Assembly (NCBI RefSeq): GCF_963678635.1
Contig: NC_087068.1
Coordinates: 20,070,914 to 20,130,913 of the forward strand
From: Symsagittifera roscoffensis
Taxonomy: Eukaryota; Xenacoelomorpha; Acoela; Convolutidae
Direction of reading: 5' to 3'
Length of the DNA stretch: 60,000 nucleotides
The notes below the pieces were generated by a model. That model was not told where the DNA came from. It was given only the letters and a program-made list of their open reading frames with translations, and ran no database searches. The translations under genes were made by a program, and so were the position numbers. Numbering within the stretch: position 1 is the first letter of the stretch; every line of letters begins with the position of its first letter. This document shows positions 45,510-53,999 of the stretch, piece after piece.

Positions 45510-46983
45510 TAATTTTCTTCCGCTTCTTCTTGTGACAACGACTGAATCTTTGCAACAAAATCAATTCTGATTTCAGAATGGTTGGCTATGTCAGGTTTTT
45601 CTGTTCTTCGGGGAGAACTTCTTTTTGTGTCTGATCTAGCTTGGGAATGGCGTGGAGATTGTGCGTGGAGGGGATGCCTGGTTACTCGGATCTGTACGTA
45701 TACTTGAACATCGAGGTGGTCATTGGTCTAGTTCAATGAAGTCCTTTTCTGCGAAGTCAAGTCGTACTCTAAATCCTTTGAGTTGTGATTGTGAGCGGCA
45801 TATCGATTGTAGTTGGTTATTCTCTCTCGAGTGTAGTGAGGTCGTCTTGTCTTTTGATGTTCGTCCTTGGTGTTGTATTCTGATCTATATATTGCATCAT
45901 GTGATTTTACATTTTATAAAACTTTTATTAGTTTAATATTTTTTAATCATGATTTTAGTTAGTTGTTTTCACAAAAGCTTTTTGTTTTAGTTCGGTTATT
46001 TTGAAGAGTTACTCACCCTTGAGTAGCTCTTATTAAAAATAAAGGTGTGGTCACAAAGCGTGGATGTAGCGCGGTGGGTTAGGCCGGCTATAGAGCATGC
46101 TCAGGACGTCCTTTCCTGGTGGGTTAGGCCAGGAGTGGGAGTATGATTTCATGCGGTGTTTGTGAGGGGTCCTGTTATGTGACAACGTTTTATGTTGGGT
46201 TTGTTGTGGTTTTACTTATGTCTTGTTGGTTATGTACTTTTTCCAAAAAGCAAATTGTTTGTGGTATGGGTTTGTCTTTCGACTTTTTTGTGTTTTATTA
46301 TTTCTTTCTAAGACTTTATAATAGTCTTCAAAAGAATAAATTATCCAGTTTTAAACTGGGTTAATCCGGTTTGGGTACCGTTGGTTTCCTTTTCTTAGTC
46401 ATGCTGTTATTCTATGATTTGTGGTATTTAGTAAGCTGCGTTGGTTAGTTTTGTTTAGTATATGATTCCTTTCCAACCGGGTTAAAGGAAAGTTTGAAAC
46501 TTGTTATCGTGTGTTAGAGTTATTGAGTGTGAAAACTTGAAACTGAAATTCATTATTTTAAACAATTCTTCGTGGGCGAGCTGTGCGAGTGTGGATAGAA
46601 TTTCTGTGCAAATGAATAAAAATATCAAAAGGTTAGTACTGCAATCGCATTTTATTAATTTACTGCATAGAATTTGGAAATTTACTGCTAGTTATGGGGG
46701 AATTTTAAGATACAAATTTTCATCATAATTAGATTTACTGCTGTTGGGGGAAAATTTATAAATTAATTTACTGCATTGGTATTATATTTATTTAATTGTT
46801 GGTGCAAAAGTTTAATAGGGTCTTAAACAGTTTTGAAGAAGTTTGCTATTTTTTATTTTTCTTTTGTGAATTTTTCAGATGGTCTAGGATGAAGGCTAAA
46901 AATCTAAAGAAAACATGAATAAAGAATGGTGAGTTTTTAATATTTTAACTAGTTAGTGATATCATTTAATTCATACTTACCTG
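45510..46983 (-). other. 3' non-ORF tail of the retroelement
   Basis: About 1.5 kb between the 601-codon ORF and the candidate LTR. A strong splice donor (CAG|GTAAGTATG, GT at 46980-46979) starts 3 bases after the ORF's stop. A possible acceptor (ATGAATTTCAG) ends at 46543. Nearer the LTR (~45915-45500) one minus-strand frame is open for ~145 codons apart from one TAG. It has plausible protein composition (SLSQEEAEENYDV), so a small 3' exon or a decayed reading frame may exist. Unresolved. Confidence 0.4.
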
Positions 46984-48789
46984 TTAGTCGTCGGGGAAAA
47001 AACCGTGGGGGAAGATGTCGTGAATTAGTTCTGAAGTTGTTAGTAGTTTAGCTAGAATGCGGATGATATTTTTAGTCTGAAGTAGTGGCCAAAGCAATTG
47101 AAGTGCCTTAATAGTGGTTAGTTCTTCAGTGCCTACTGCAAACTCATAAGGTGTGTTTTGGATTAAGTTATATAATTTGTGGTTAAATTTCGTGTTGTGG
47201 ATGAATTCTAAAATTGGTATTTCTATAGGCTGTACAAACTCGTGCGGGATAAGGAAGGGTCGGGATTCTTCGGCGTTGAAGGTCTTGGTGATGGGGCAGA
47301 AAATGTACATTTGGGTTATGGGGTCATAATTACGAAGAATACCATGGAGGTTAGTGTCTTTAATACAATATGTGAAATTTAGGAAATACGGTGAAGTGTA
47401 TTTTGAATTGATGAATTGAAAACGATGGTGTGGTTGTCTAGAGGGTGTGTGGAGGTCAAAGTGATTTTGGATGAAACGATAGTAACTGTATGTATGTGTT
47501 TGTTTAGTGCGCAACATAATATCATGTGAGCAGTGCAAATCTCTTTCGTGTGGTGCAAGGAAATGAAAGGTTAGTGAAAAGATTTGGAAGCGTTCTTTAA
47601 AACTTTCGTATGCTTGTGTGTTTGTTAGTGCTTCTGAAATAATGTGATCAAACTTTCGGTCGAAGATGTTTAGTGTAAATACATATGGTGTCTTGATGAA
47701 AAATTTCTCGGTGATTTGTGGATTAGCGAAGCGATCGTCGTCTAAGAATTGATCTTGGTTAGCTCTAATGATGTTGTGATCGTAGTATTCTAGTGTATAT
47801 TCATTAGCTCTAGGTGCAGTGTGTATTTTTAGTGATTTTTTATATCCAACGTAAGTAAACTGTCTAGCGGTTAGTGGTGTAGTTAGTCGATATAGCATGT
47901 CTTTGTTTCGTTCTATATCGATGGAAGTGTTGGATAAAGGTAAGCAAAGAGGGTTAGTGAAATGATAATATGAGGTCCAAGAGAGAGTGGGCATTAAAAC
48001 GTATTCATCTACAAAGTTGCGTGTTTCGTTAGTGTCGTGAGGGGTGTTTAAGGTGTATTGTGGGAATGAGGGTAAGGTGATGGCTAAAAATTCTTTTGTG
48101 TTAGTATGCTTGGGGTGGTTGATGTATTCACGGGCTGTTCCTGGATTTGCTGGGAAAGGATGGTTGGGGAACTTTCTTTTAAAAGTGCGGTAAGCTCTAT
48201 TAGTGTTGAGTGAAGATTCAGTTGATGTGGATGATGGTGCTAGTGATTCAGTATAAGTTGAAGAGGGTGTAGGGGTAGGGGGGTTGGATGAATTTATTGT
48301 GGAGGAGATTTGGTTTATGGTTGGGGTATTAAGGTGGTAGGGTTGTTGTTGAAGGGTAATAAAATTATCTAGCTCTGGGGAGATTCGGGGGGTGTCTGGA
48401 GAATGAGATGATTGGTCAGAATGGTATGAGGAATAGGTTGGGGTAACTTGGGAAGCATAAGAGGGTGTGGGAGTAATTGGGTCAGGGTTATTGGATAATA
48501 TGGGTTGAAAAGGGGGTTGAGAAAAATTAGAAGAGTTATGAAAATTATTGGATGGGGATGGTTCTGAGTCGGCGAATTCATCGGGGGTTTCAATATTCGG
48601 GTTATTTAGCTGTGAGATGGAGTATAAAACTGAAATATGTGAGTTAGTGTCGGAATTCATGCCTGATGTTACATTGCTAGATGGAAAATCGGGTGGCGGG
48701 AAAGCAAAAAGGGGTATTATTGGGAATGTAGAGGTAAGATTGGTTGGGTGGGAATTTGATCGGTGTAGTGATCCAAGTTGGCGGCTCAT
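46984..48789 (-). CDS. Unknown 601-aa protein encoded downstream of env
   Basis: The ATG at 48789 overlaps the env stop codon in an ATGA, so translation could follow by termination-reinitiation, or a separate spliced RNA could be used. Residues 1-~205 are rich in Pro, Ser, Thr and Asn and probably disordered, with many short SP/TP motifs. Residues ~206-601 look globular, with aromatic-rich segments (LSWTSYYHFTNPLCL, FLAPHERDLHCSHDI) and a hydrophobic C-terminal helix region (ALQLLWPLLQTKNIIRILAKLL). There is no signal peptide and no clear transmembrane helix except possibly near the C-terminus. I do not recognise it. A matrix-like, RNA-binding or host-antagonising role is possible but would be speculation. 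Its length and lack of stops show it was under recent selection or inserted recently. Confidence 0.75.
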   Translation of the reverse strand: MSRQLGSLHRSNSHPTNLTSTFPIIPLFAFPPPDFPSSNVTSGMNSDTNSHISVLYSISQLNNPNIETPDEFADSEPSPSNNFHNSSNFSQPPFQPILSNNPDPITPTPSYASQVTPTYSSYHSDQSSHSPDTPRISPELDNFITLQQQPYHLNTPTINQISSTINSSNPPTPTPSSTYTESLAPSSTSTESSLNTNRAYRTFKRKFPNHPFPANPGTAREYINHPKHTNTKEFLAITLPSFPQYTLNTPHDTNETRNFVDEYVLMPTLSWTSYYHFTNPLCLPLSNTSIDIERNKDMLYRLTTPLTARQFTYVGYKKSLKIHTAPRANEYTLEYYDHNIIRANQDQFLDDDRFANPQITEKFFIKTPYVFTLNIFDRKFDHIISEALTNTQAYESFKERFQIFSLTFHFLAPHERDLHCSHDIMLRTKQTHTYSYYRFIQNHFDLHTPSRQPHHRFQFINSKYTSPYFLNFTYCIKDTNLHGILRNYDPITQMYIFCPITKTFNAEESRPFLIPHEFVQPIEIPILEFIHNTKFNHKLYNLIQNTPYEFAVGTEELTTIKALQLLWPLLQTKNIIRILAKLLTTSELIHDIFPHGFFPDD

Positions 48790-51404
48790 CGTGGGCTAAA
48801 AAAATGATTATTTTGAGACTGAAAAGCGGTGGTATGGGGTTGTTCAATAATTTGTTCATAAGTATTATCATCTTGTGGCTGGTGTGTCATTATATGTTGA
48901 ATGGGACTTTGTGATGTGGTGAGTCGAAAATTTGGGTTATGTGTGATGGCTAAATTTCGAAAATTTCGTGGGACTAGGGATAGTGGATGGTTATTTGGTA
49001 GGGGTGGTAATTGTGGTGCCGTTGGCGTTATGTCTACATTGTTATGTTCTTCGTCGTATGTATTTTGTCGTGTTGTTATTTTTGTGTTATATTCTTTTAT
49101 TTGTGCGTCTAAAAGAATTTTGTTTATAGATGTAGAAAAGATTCCAAAAAATCCTGCAAAGAGTATGCGTGCTACGCTTGCTTGTCTGTTTACTTGTGTG
49201 TGTATAGCACATGTATTGTAGATTCCTTTTAAGAGTGAGAAAAGAAATCCAATAAAGTTAAACATTGCGTATAAAATAGTCAATTTTTCTAAGATGTAGT
49301 AGGGCCATCCTAGAAAATCAAGGATTTCATTTTTGAGTGTAACAAAGCTAAAAATGTTAATTGGTGATATATCTTGGGGACGGTATTTTTCGCCGTTTAG
49401 ATATATATAATCTTTAATGTCTTTAAAATATCCGCTATAGTCTTGCGTGTAGATATCGGCAAATCCTGCGGTTTCTGCAAGTTTGCGTAAGTTTTGGTCA
49501 ATTGATTGTCTTTGTATAGTGTCCATTTGTGTTAATAATTCTTGGAATTGTTGTGTTCTAATGTGATGTTGAATATCTGATTTTGAATAGATTCCTATTG
49601 ATTGTAAGTCTATATTTGGGTTTCGAGCGATAGCGCGAATGCTTTCTGGTGAAAATTTTTTGAGTGATTGCATTAATGTGGGATATGGAGTGAGAAGATA
49701 ATATTTATTTTCATCAGGGTTTAGTTGTACTACATTGTGGCTATTTTCTGATCCACATGGGACTGCGGTATCCCAGAAATAGGTTCTTCGTGAAAGTGTA
49801 TCCACGAAATGTACTTTATTCTTATAAAAGATAGGGATTCTTTTATAACATCGTTTATCTTCAAAAACGTATAGTGGTGATACTTTTTTAGTACAAGTAT
49901 AAAACCATAAGATGTTTCCTTCGTAGTCTAAAAAATTTGATCTATTTCCTGATAATAAGTATCCTGCGTAGGGTATTTTTAATACTGCTAGTGCAAGTGA
50001 TTGTAATATTTGTGTTCGTTCTAATTCGCATAGTTGGTGTAGTGTTTCTAATTCGGAGAGTGACATTTCTTGAAAAATGCGGCTAATTGTATAGTCTAGT
50101 TTCATATCCAAATGAATATCATAGTGGATATTACCGAAATATGTAGTATTCATTAGTGATAATTCTTGTAAGCGTGTGCTTCTGGTGTCATAAGGTTTTA
50201 GATGTCCACCAGGTTGTCCGTTGCTTTTTTCAAAATTAACTGGTATATAGGATGTTCCTTCGTTTAGAGGATGACCTGTGGCATATGGGTCGATTTTTAC
50301 TTTTCCAGTGGTCATGTCGAATCCTTTTTCGTATTCAACTAATATTTCAGAGTATTGTGTTCTGTGAAGTGGATTCCTGTATTTACATGCAAGTTCTGTT
50401 TCTTGATATATTTGAAATCGTGTCAATTTATTTTCTATATTGTCTATGTTTCTAAAATCGGAACTTAGTTTGCGTGATGGATGGACTTGTTCATAAGGAA
50501 TTGATTGTATGAAATATTTTTCGTGAAATTTTATCATACGAGCGTGTATTTTTGCTACTTGAAATGTTGTACATGTATCTTCGGGGAACCAAACAATTGT
50601 TGCTTGTGTTCTTGTTGTAGGGTCGCAATATCCTTGATCATTTTTACAAGGTAGTCGGATTCCTTGATAGATCATTGTATTATCAGATAAATCTCGTGTG
50701 AGTTGTATTTTTTCGAGTTGTATTTTCCAATCGAAAAACATTATTTCTTGGTATCCTTTATTTTTTGTGTCTGCTTTGCAGTTTGATGGGTCATTTATAC
50801 CAATGTGTGGTATCCAATGTTTATCGTGTAGGTCATAGGTTAATCGTCCGTGTGCGCCGTTATACGGGTATTTTTCGTCTAGTTTTATATGTCCTTGGTG
50901 TCTTTCAAGTTGTGATTGATGTACAGAGTCTGGAAAAACTTGAAAATTAACTAATTTTCTTTGGGAATTTTTATTTTGTGTGATGTTTAGTCTAAGTAAT
51001 TCATTTTTACAATCGTCGGGGTTGAGATGTAAAAGACGTTCTATATTACTTTGATAGAATGATTCATGGTCAAGTCGGTTTTTGTTTCCGTTCGAGACTT
51101 GTGAACAATGTACTTTCTTTTCGGAAAATGTCGCTGTGAATTTATAACCTGTAACTGTTGTTGCTCGGGCTTTTGAATAGAGTGTTGCTATTATATCTGT
51201 GGTTTCTATAGCTTGTGGTTCTGTTTCACATTGTGATACTTGATTTATTGCATATTTGTGTAATGTTTTTTGTTCATTTTCTTCGCAATCGTAATGTGTT
51301 ACTAATAAATCTTGTGGTCCTGTACGAGGGGAAGGGTTTATGTTTTGATTTGAGGTTACTAGAAAAGGGAGTTGAAGAAAAATTAATAATTTTAGAATAT
51401 ACAT
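48786..51404 (-). CDS. env: Env-like membrane glycoprotein, 872 aa
   Basis: The first residues, MYILKLLIFLQLPFLVTSNQ, are a typical signal peptide. The ectodomain (~20-720) has many cysteines (an early YDCEENEQ...SQCE pair, and PCKNDQGYCDP), several N-glycosylation sequons (NIT, NTT, NRS) and an extended Thr/Tyr-rich composition. A hydrophobic segment at ~740-775 (LYAMFNFIGFLFSLLKGIY) and a second at ~795-810 (ILFAGFFGIFS) are candidate membrane anchors. A Pro/His/Gln-rich tail of ~60 residues follows. Envelope genes in retroelements mediate membrane fusion and cell entry. This one does not look like the baculovirus F-type Env of insect errantiviruses. The early YDC motif and cysteine spacing recall the class III-like glycoproteins of chuvirus-type viruses captured by other invertebrate retroelements, but that is a low-confidence guess. 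The ATG choice is supported by the signal peptide. Confidence 0.75.
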   Translation of the reverse strand: MYILKLLIFLQLPFLVTSNQNINPSPRTGPQDLLVTHYDCEENEQKTLHKYAINQVSQCETEPQAIETTDIIATLYSKARATTVTGYKFTATFSEKKVHCSQVSNGNKNRLDHESFYQSNIERLLHLNPDDCKNELLRLNITQNKNSQRKLVNFQVFPDSVHQSQLERHQGHIKLDEKYPYNGAHGRLTYDLHDKHWIPHIGINDPSNCKADTKNKGYQEIMFFDWKIQLEKIQLTRDLSDNTMIYQGIRLPCKNDQGYCDPTTRTQATIVWFPEDTCTTFQVAKIHARMIKFHEKYFIQSIPYEQVHPSRKLSSDFRNIDNIENKLTRFQIYQETELACKYRNPLHRTQYSEILVEYEKGFDMTTGKVKIDPYATGHPLNEGTSYIPVNFEKSNGQPGGHLKPYDTRSTRLQELSLMNTTYFGNIHYDIHLDMKLDYTISRIFQEMSLSELETLHQLCELERTQILQSLALAVLKIPYAGYLLSGNRSNFLDYEGNILWFYTCTKKVSPLYVFEDKRCYKRIPIFYKNKVHFVDTLSRRTYFWDTAVPCGSENSHNVVQLNPDENKYYLLTPYPTLMQSLKKFSPESIRAIARNPNIDLQSIGIYSKSDIQHHIRTQQFQELLTQMDTIQRQSIDQNLRKLAETAGFADIYTQDYSGYFKDIKDYIYLNGEKYRPQDISPINIFSFVTLKNEILDFLGWPYYILEKLTILYAMFNFIGFLFSLLKGIYNTCAIHTQVNRQASVARILFAGFFGIFSTSINKILLDAQIKEYNTKITTRQNTYDEEHNNVDITPTAPQLPPLPNNHPLSLVPRNFRNLAITHNPNFRLTTSQSPIQHIMTHQPQDDNTYEQIIEQPHTTAFQSQNNHFFSPR

Positions 51405-52525
51405 GTGTATGATAATCCTGAGTATGGGTTATAAAATGTAATGTAACCAATTGTGTTTTTGGTGTATCTGTCGTATTTATATATTACTTCAGTAGTTATA
51501 AACGGTGGTGGTAGTGATTGAGCTGTTATGTTAGGTGGATTTAATGGGTAGGGATGTTGGGTAATATTATTTAACTTAACTGTGATTTCAAACTTTAATT
51601 GTAAACTGTTTTGTTGGAGTATTTTAATATTGTGATCACGGATATCGTTGTGAATATCTTGGCGATATTGTAATCTATTAAGTGCCCAGTTATGAAGGCG
51701 GTTACTTTCTTGATGCTGTCCAAATAATGGTGGAGGTGCTGTGAATGTATTCCAATCTAATCTTAAAGGAATATTTATTGATGATTGTTCTCGATATCTG
51801 GCGTCGAGATTATTTGGAAAATTTAAGTTAAAGGGTGGTGGTGAAAACTGGCTTATTGATGGTGTTGATGGTAGTGATAATGTTTCTGGAAGTGATGAGG
51901 ATGTTGTTGTATCCGTAGAAATATCTATGGGGTCATTGACTAAATTTGGTTCACCTTGTGTAAATGAATGTGTAGTCCAATATGGCAGTCGTGATGTTAG
52001 GTTTGGGGGGTTAAAAGGATTTTCACGTATTTGTTCAGATGTTGGTGTTGAACCTAAGTAATCTGATGGTAAGCTTGAGGTGCTACGTTGTGAAAAAAGT
52101 GTAGGAGTTTCTGGTGTGATACCAGTGGTGTTTTCTGGAGTGGTTTGTGATGGGGATTGAGGTATATCAAAATGAACTCGGGGAGTTTGAAAATTTCTAT
52201 TTCGTCGAGGATGTATAATTTGTCTATTTATTTCTGTTGTGTTTTGGTTTTGACTAGGATTTCTTATTCTATTTAGTTCTTGTGGTAGTGTTGGGTATAG
52301 GTTATATGTTGGTTCGCTTAGAGATGCTTGTCGTTGAGCTGGTTCTAGTGGTTCTGATAAACGAGCATGTCGTTCTTCAAAAGTGTATGGATTGTCTTGA
52401 AAAGAAATTCGTGTAGATGTTTGAGGATTTTGAGTAGTTGAAGGTGGTGTTTTGTTATCTTGGGATGATGTCGGTGAAGACTGATTCTGTGACTGTTGGG
52501 TAGCAATTTTTGATGGTTTTTTGAA
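51392..52525 (-). CDS. Pro/Ser/Thr-rich 377-codon frame without an AUG
   Basis: A continuous minus-strand frame runs from the codon after TAA (52528-52526) to TAA at 51394-51392, overlapping the env start by 13 bases. It contains no Met codon at all, so it must be reached by splicing, by a non-AUG start, or by reinitiation. A possible acceptor is the CCCAACAG ending at ~52507. Residues ~1-235 are disordered, Pro/Ser/Thr/Gln-rich. The last ~140 look folded (LRLDWNTF, NWALNRLQYRQDI, LKFEITVKLNNIT, IGYITFYNPYSGLSY). The organisation (disordered N-terminus, folded C-terminus) is like that of the 601-aa ORF, although I see no clear sequence match. The function is unknown. A search limited to ATG-started ORFs would miss it. 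Confidence 0.65.
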   Translation of the reverse strand, partial: FKKPSKIATQQSQNQSSPTSSQDNKTPPSTTQNPQTSTRISFQDNPYTFEERHARLSEPLEPAQRQASLSEPTYNLYPTLPQELNRIRNPSQNQNTTEINRQIIHPRRNRNFQTPRVHFDIPQSPSQTTPENTTGITPETPTLFSQRSTSSLPSDYLGSTPTSEQIRENPFNPPNLTSRLPYWTTHSFTQGEPNLVNDPIDISTDTTTSSSLPETLSLPSTPSISQFSPPPFNLNFPNNLDARYREQSSINIPLRLDWNTFTAPPPLFGQHQESNRLHNWALNRLQYRQDIHNDIRDHNIKILQQNSLQLKFEITVKLNNITQHPYPLNPPNITAQSLPPPFITTEVIYKYDRYTKNTIGYITFYNPYSGLSYTCIF

Positions 52526-52533
52526 TTATTACT

Positions 52534-52722
52534 TTAGTGAGAAATTTTGTGTTTATTATAATATTCTTCCAAAAAAAGAATTAGAAGGACTGTTGCTAGG
52601 GCAAATGCGAGGATTGCTTTCTTTATACATTTACAGATGGTCAAAATGAGGGATGATAAGAATGCTATGAAAATTACAAATAATAAAAAAATATCGGTTC
52701 TACTGAAAATTGTTCGTATCAT
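52534..52722 (-). CDS. Small membrane protein, 62 aa
   Basis: Residues 10-52 are almost entirely hydrophobic (IFLLFVIFIAFLSSLILTI, then AILAFALATVLLILFL), separated by a short CKCIKK turn. This predicts two transmembrane helices in a hairpin. The C-terminus is short and charged. The start overlaps the stop of the upstream ORF in an ATGA. The protein resembles viroporin-type small proteins only in architecture; no homology is claimed. It lies between pol and env and may be translated from the same subgenomic RNA. Confidence 0.5.
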   Translation of the reverse strand: MIRTIFSRTDIFLLFVIFIAFLSSLILTICKCIKKAILAFALATVLLILFLEEYYNKHKISH

Positions 52723-52949
52723 TTAGACAAATTGTATAAATCGTACCTGTGGATATAATCAAGGGTTTTGGAAAGTTGGAGGAATAGTTCGAGAATAGTG
52801 TAGAAAATTAAAAAAATGTTACAAAAAATGATTAGGATTATTAGAAAAGATTCAAGTATATCAAAAAGAAATATTATAAAGGCTTCAAGTATTGAAAAAA
52901 AATGTTTAAAATTTATAAGTATTTGAGCAACTGTTTGAGAGAAGAGCAT
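52719..52949 (-). CDS. Small hydrophobic protein, 76 aa
   Basis: A long hydrophobic middle (FIIFLFDILESFLIILIIFCNIFLIFYTILELF) suggests two or three membrane-spanning helices with acidic breaks. The tail (KTLDYIHRYDLYNLSK) is polar. The ATG at 52949 follows ~600 bp without long ORFs after pol. The stop overlaps the start of the 62-aa ORF (ATGA). AT-rich DNA readily yields hydrophobic chance frames, so confidence is moderate. The two exact stop-start overlaps in a row favour real coding. Confidence 0.45.
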   Translation of the reverse strand: MLFSQTVAQILINFKHFFSILEAFIIFLFDILESFLIILIIFCNIFLIFYTILELFLQLSKTLDYIHRYDLYNLSK

Positions 52950-53549
52950 TTAAGAAATGATCTCTTGGTCGAATATTTTTTGCTGTTTGAGGCGATTTTC
53001 TAGTGTGGTCGAATTATTTATTAGTTTTTTGACAAGTGGGTTGAGTTTTGTAAAAAATTGTTGGGGGTAATTTTCATGGTGACTGGGAGGTCGTCTTTTT
53101 CTTTATTTTTGTTTGTCAAACGATCCGGGGTATGGTGAGATTTTTATACTTTAGGCTAATTAAAATCTTCATTTTGTTACTTTAGGCTAAGTTATCAAAT
53201 TTGTTTTGGGGGTATTCGTGGTCTGAGTTGGGGAAATATTGTTGATCTTTGGGTTATTAGATAAGGGAGGGGTACGGTATTATGGTGATATTTATTTTAG
53301 CTGTCAAGTTGGAGTGGTTTGCTTATTTTTGACCTGGAGGTTGTAAAGTTATAGTTAGAGATGTGCCTGGAGTTCTAGATTATTCGTCTAATTGATCTTA
53401 GTTTGAGTTAGAGAAAGTGGCGGATTGGATGAATCCTATTGGTCTATTTTGAACTAGAATTATTGCGTACTTGTGAGCATGTTATTTTGAAAAATTGAAA
53501 TGAAAAATGTTACGGGGGTTTCAAGATTGTGAAGTATAAAATCTTAAAA
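52950..53549 (-). other. Gap between pol and the accessory ORFs
   Basis: About 600 bp with no long frame on either strand. This is where a leader or splice acceptor for subgenomic RNAs would be expected in an env-bearing element; no acceptor could be singled out. The plus-strand ORFs at 53586-53837 are shadows of the pol extension. Confidence 0.4.
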
Positions 53550-53999
53550 TTACTTTTTAAATTCTACTTTCTTTAATATTTTAGATTGGGGGATGAACAT
53601 TTTGTAGTTTTTACGTGGTTGATTTCGGAGTCTTGTTGTTTTTCTATGTTCAGATTTGTCTATTTCTTCTTGGGGTATTATTTGTTCGGTCATTTTTCTA
53701 TTTTTTCTTTGTTTTGGAGATTCTTTATGGTTTTGTGTATTGTTTTTGGTGGCGGTTGGTTTTGTGTTTTGATTTTCGGTGGGGTTATCATTTTGTTCTG
53801 TGTTTTTCAGATGTGGTTCATTTTGAATGATTTTTAATCCTGTGAAAGAATATAATTGAGTTAATTCGCGGAGTGCGTATTCTTTTGGGTAATAAGGTAA
53901 TAGGTTGTTTCGATGTTGAACGATTTCTTTTTTGTTTGAGTCGGTAATTTTATATGTGACATCAGTGGGTTTTGTAATTATTTGGTAGGGTCCTTTTCA
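53550..53999 (-). pseudogene. pol C-terminal continuation after an in-frame TGA
   Basis: After TGA at 53999-53997 the pol frame stays open for 149 more codons, to TAA at 53552-53550. The first residues after the stop, KGPYQIITKP...YKI, are the GPY/F module that ends Ty3/Gypsy integrases. The segment continues with VQHRNNLLPYY and a basic tail. In other elements the position of the TGA is usually Trp. The interruption is therefore either a recent nonsense mutation, a sequence error, or regulated read-through. The module helps integrase oligomerisation and DNA binding. Confidence 0.75.

Noticed and set aside
47000-52100. Plus-strand ORFs opposite env and the accessory ORFs
   Set aside because: They mirror long minus-strand frames, have Val/Leu/Phe-rich translations and show no domains.
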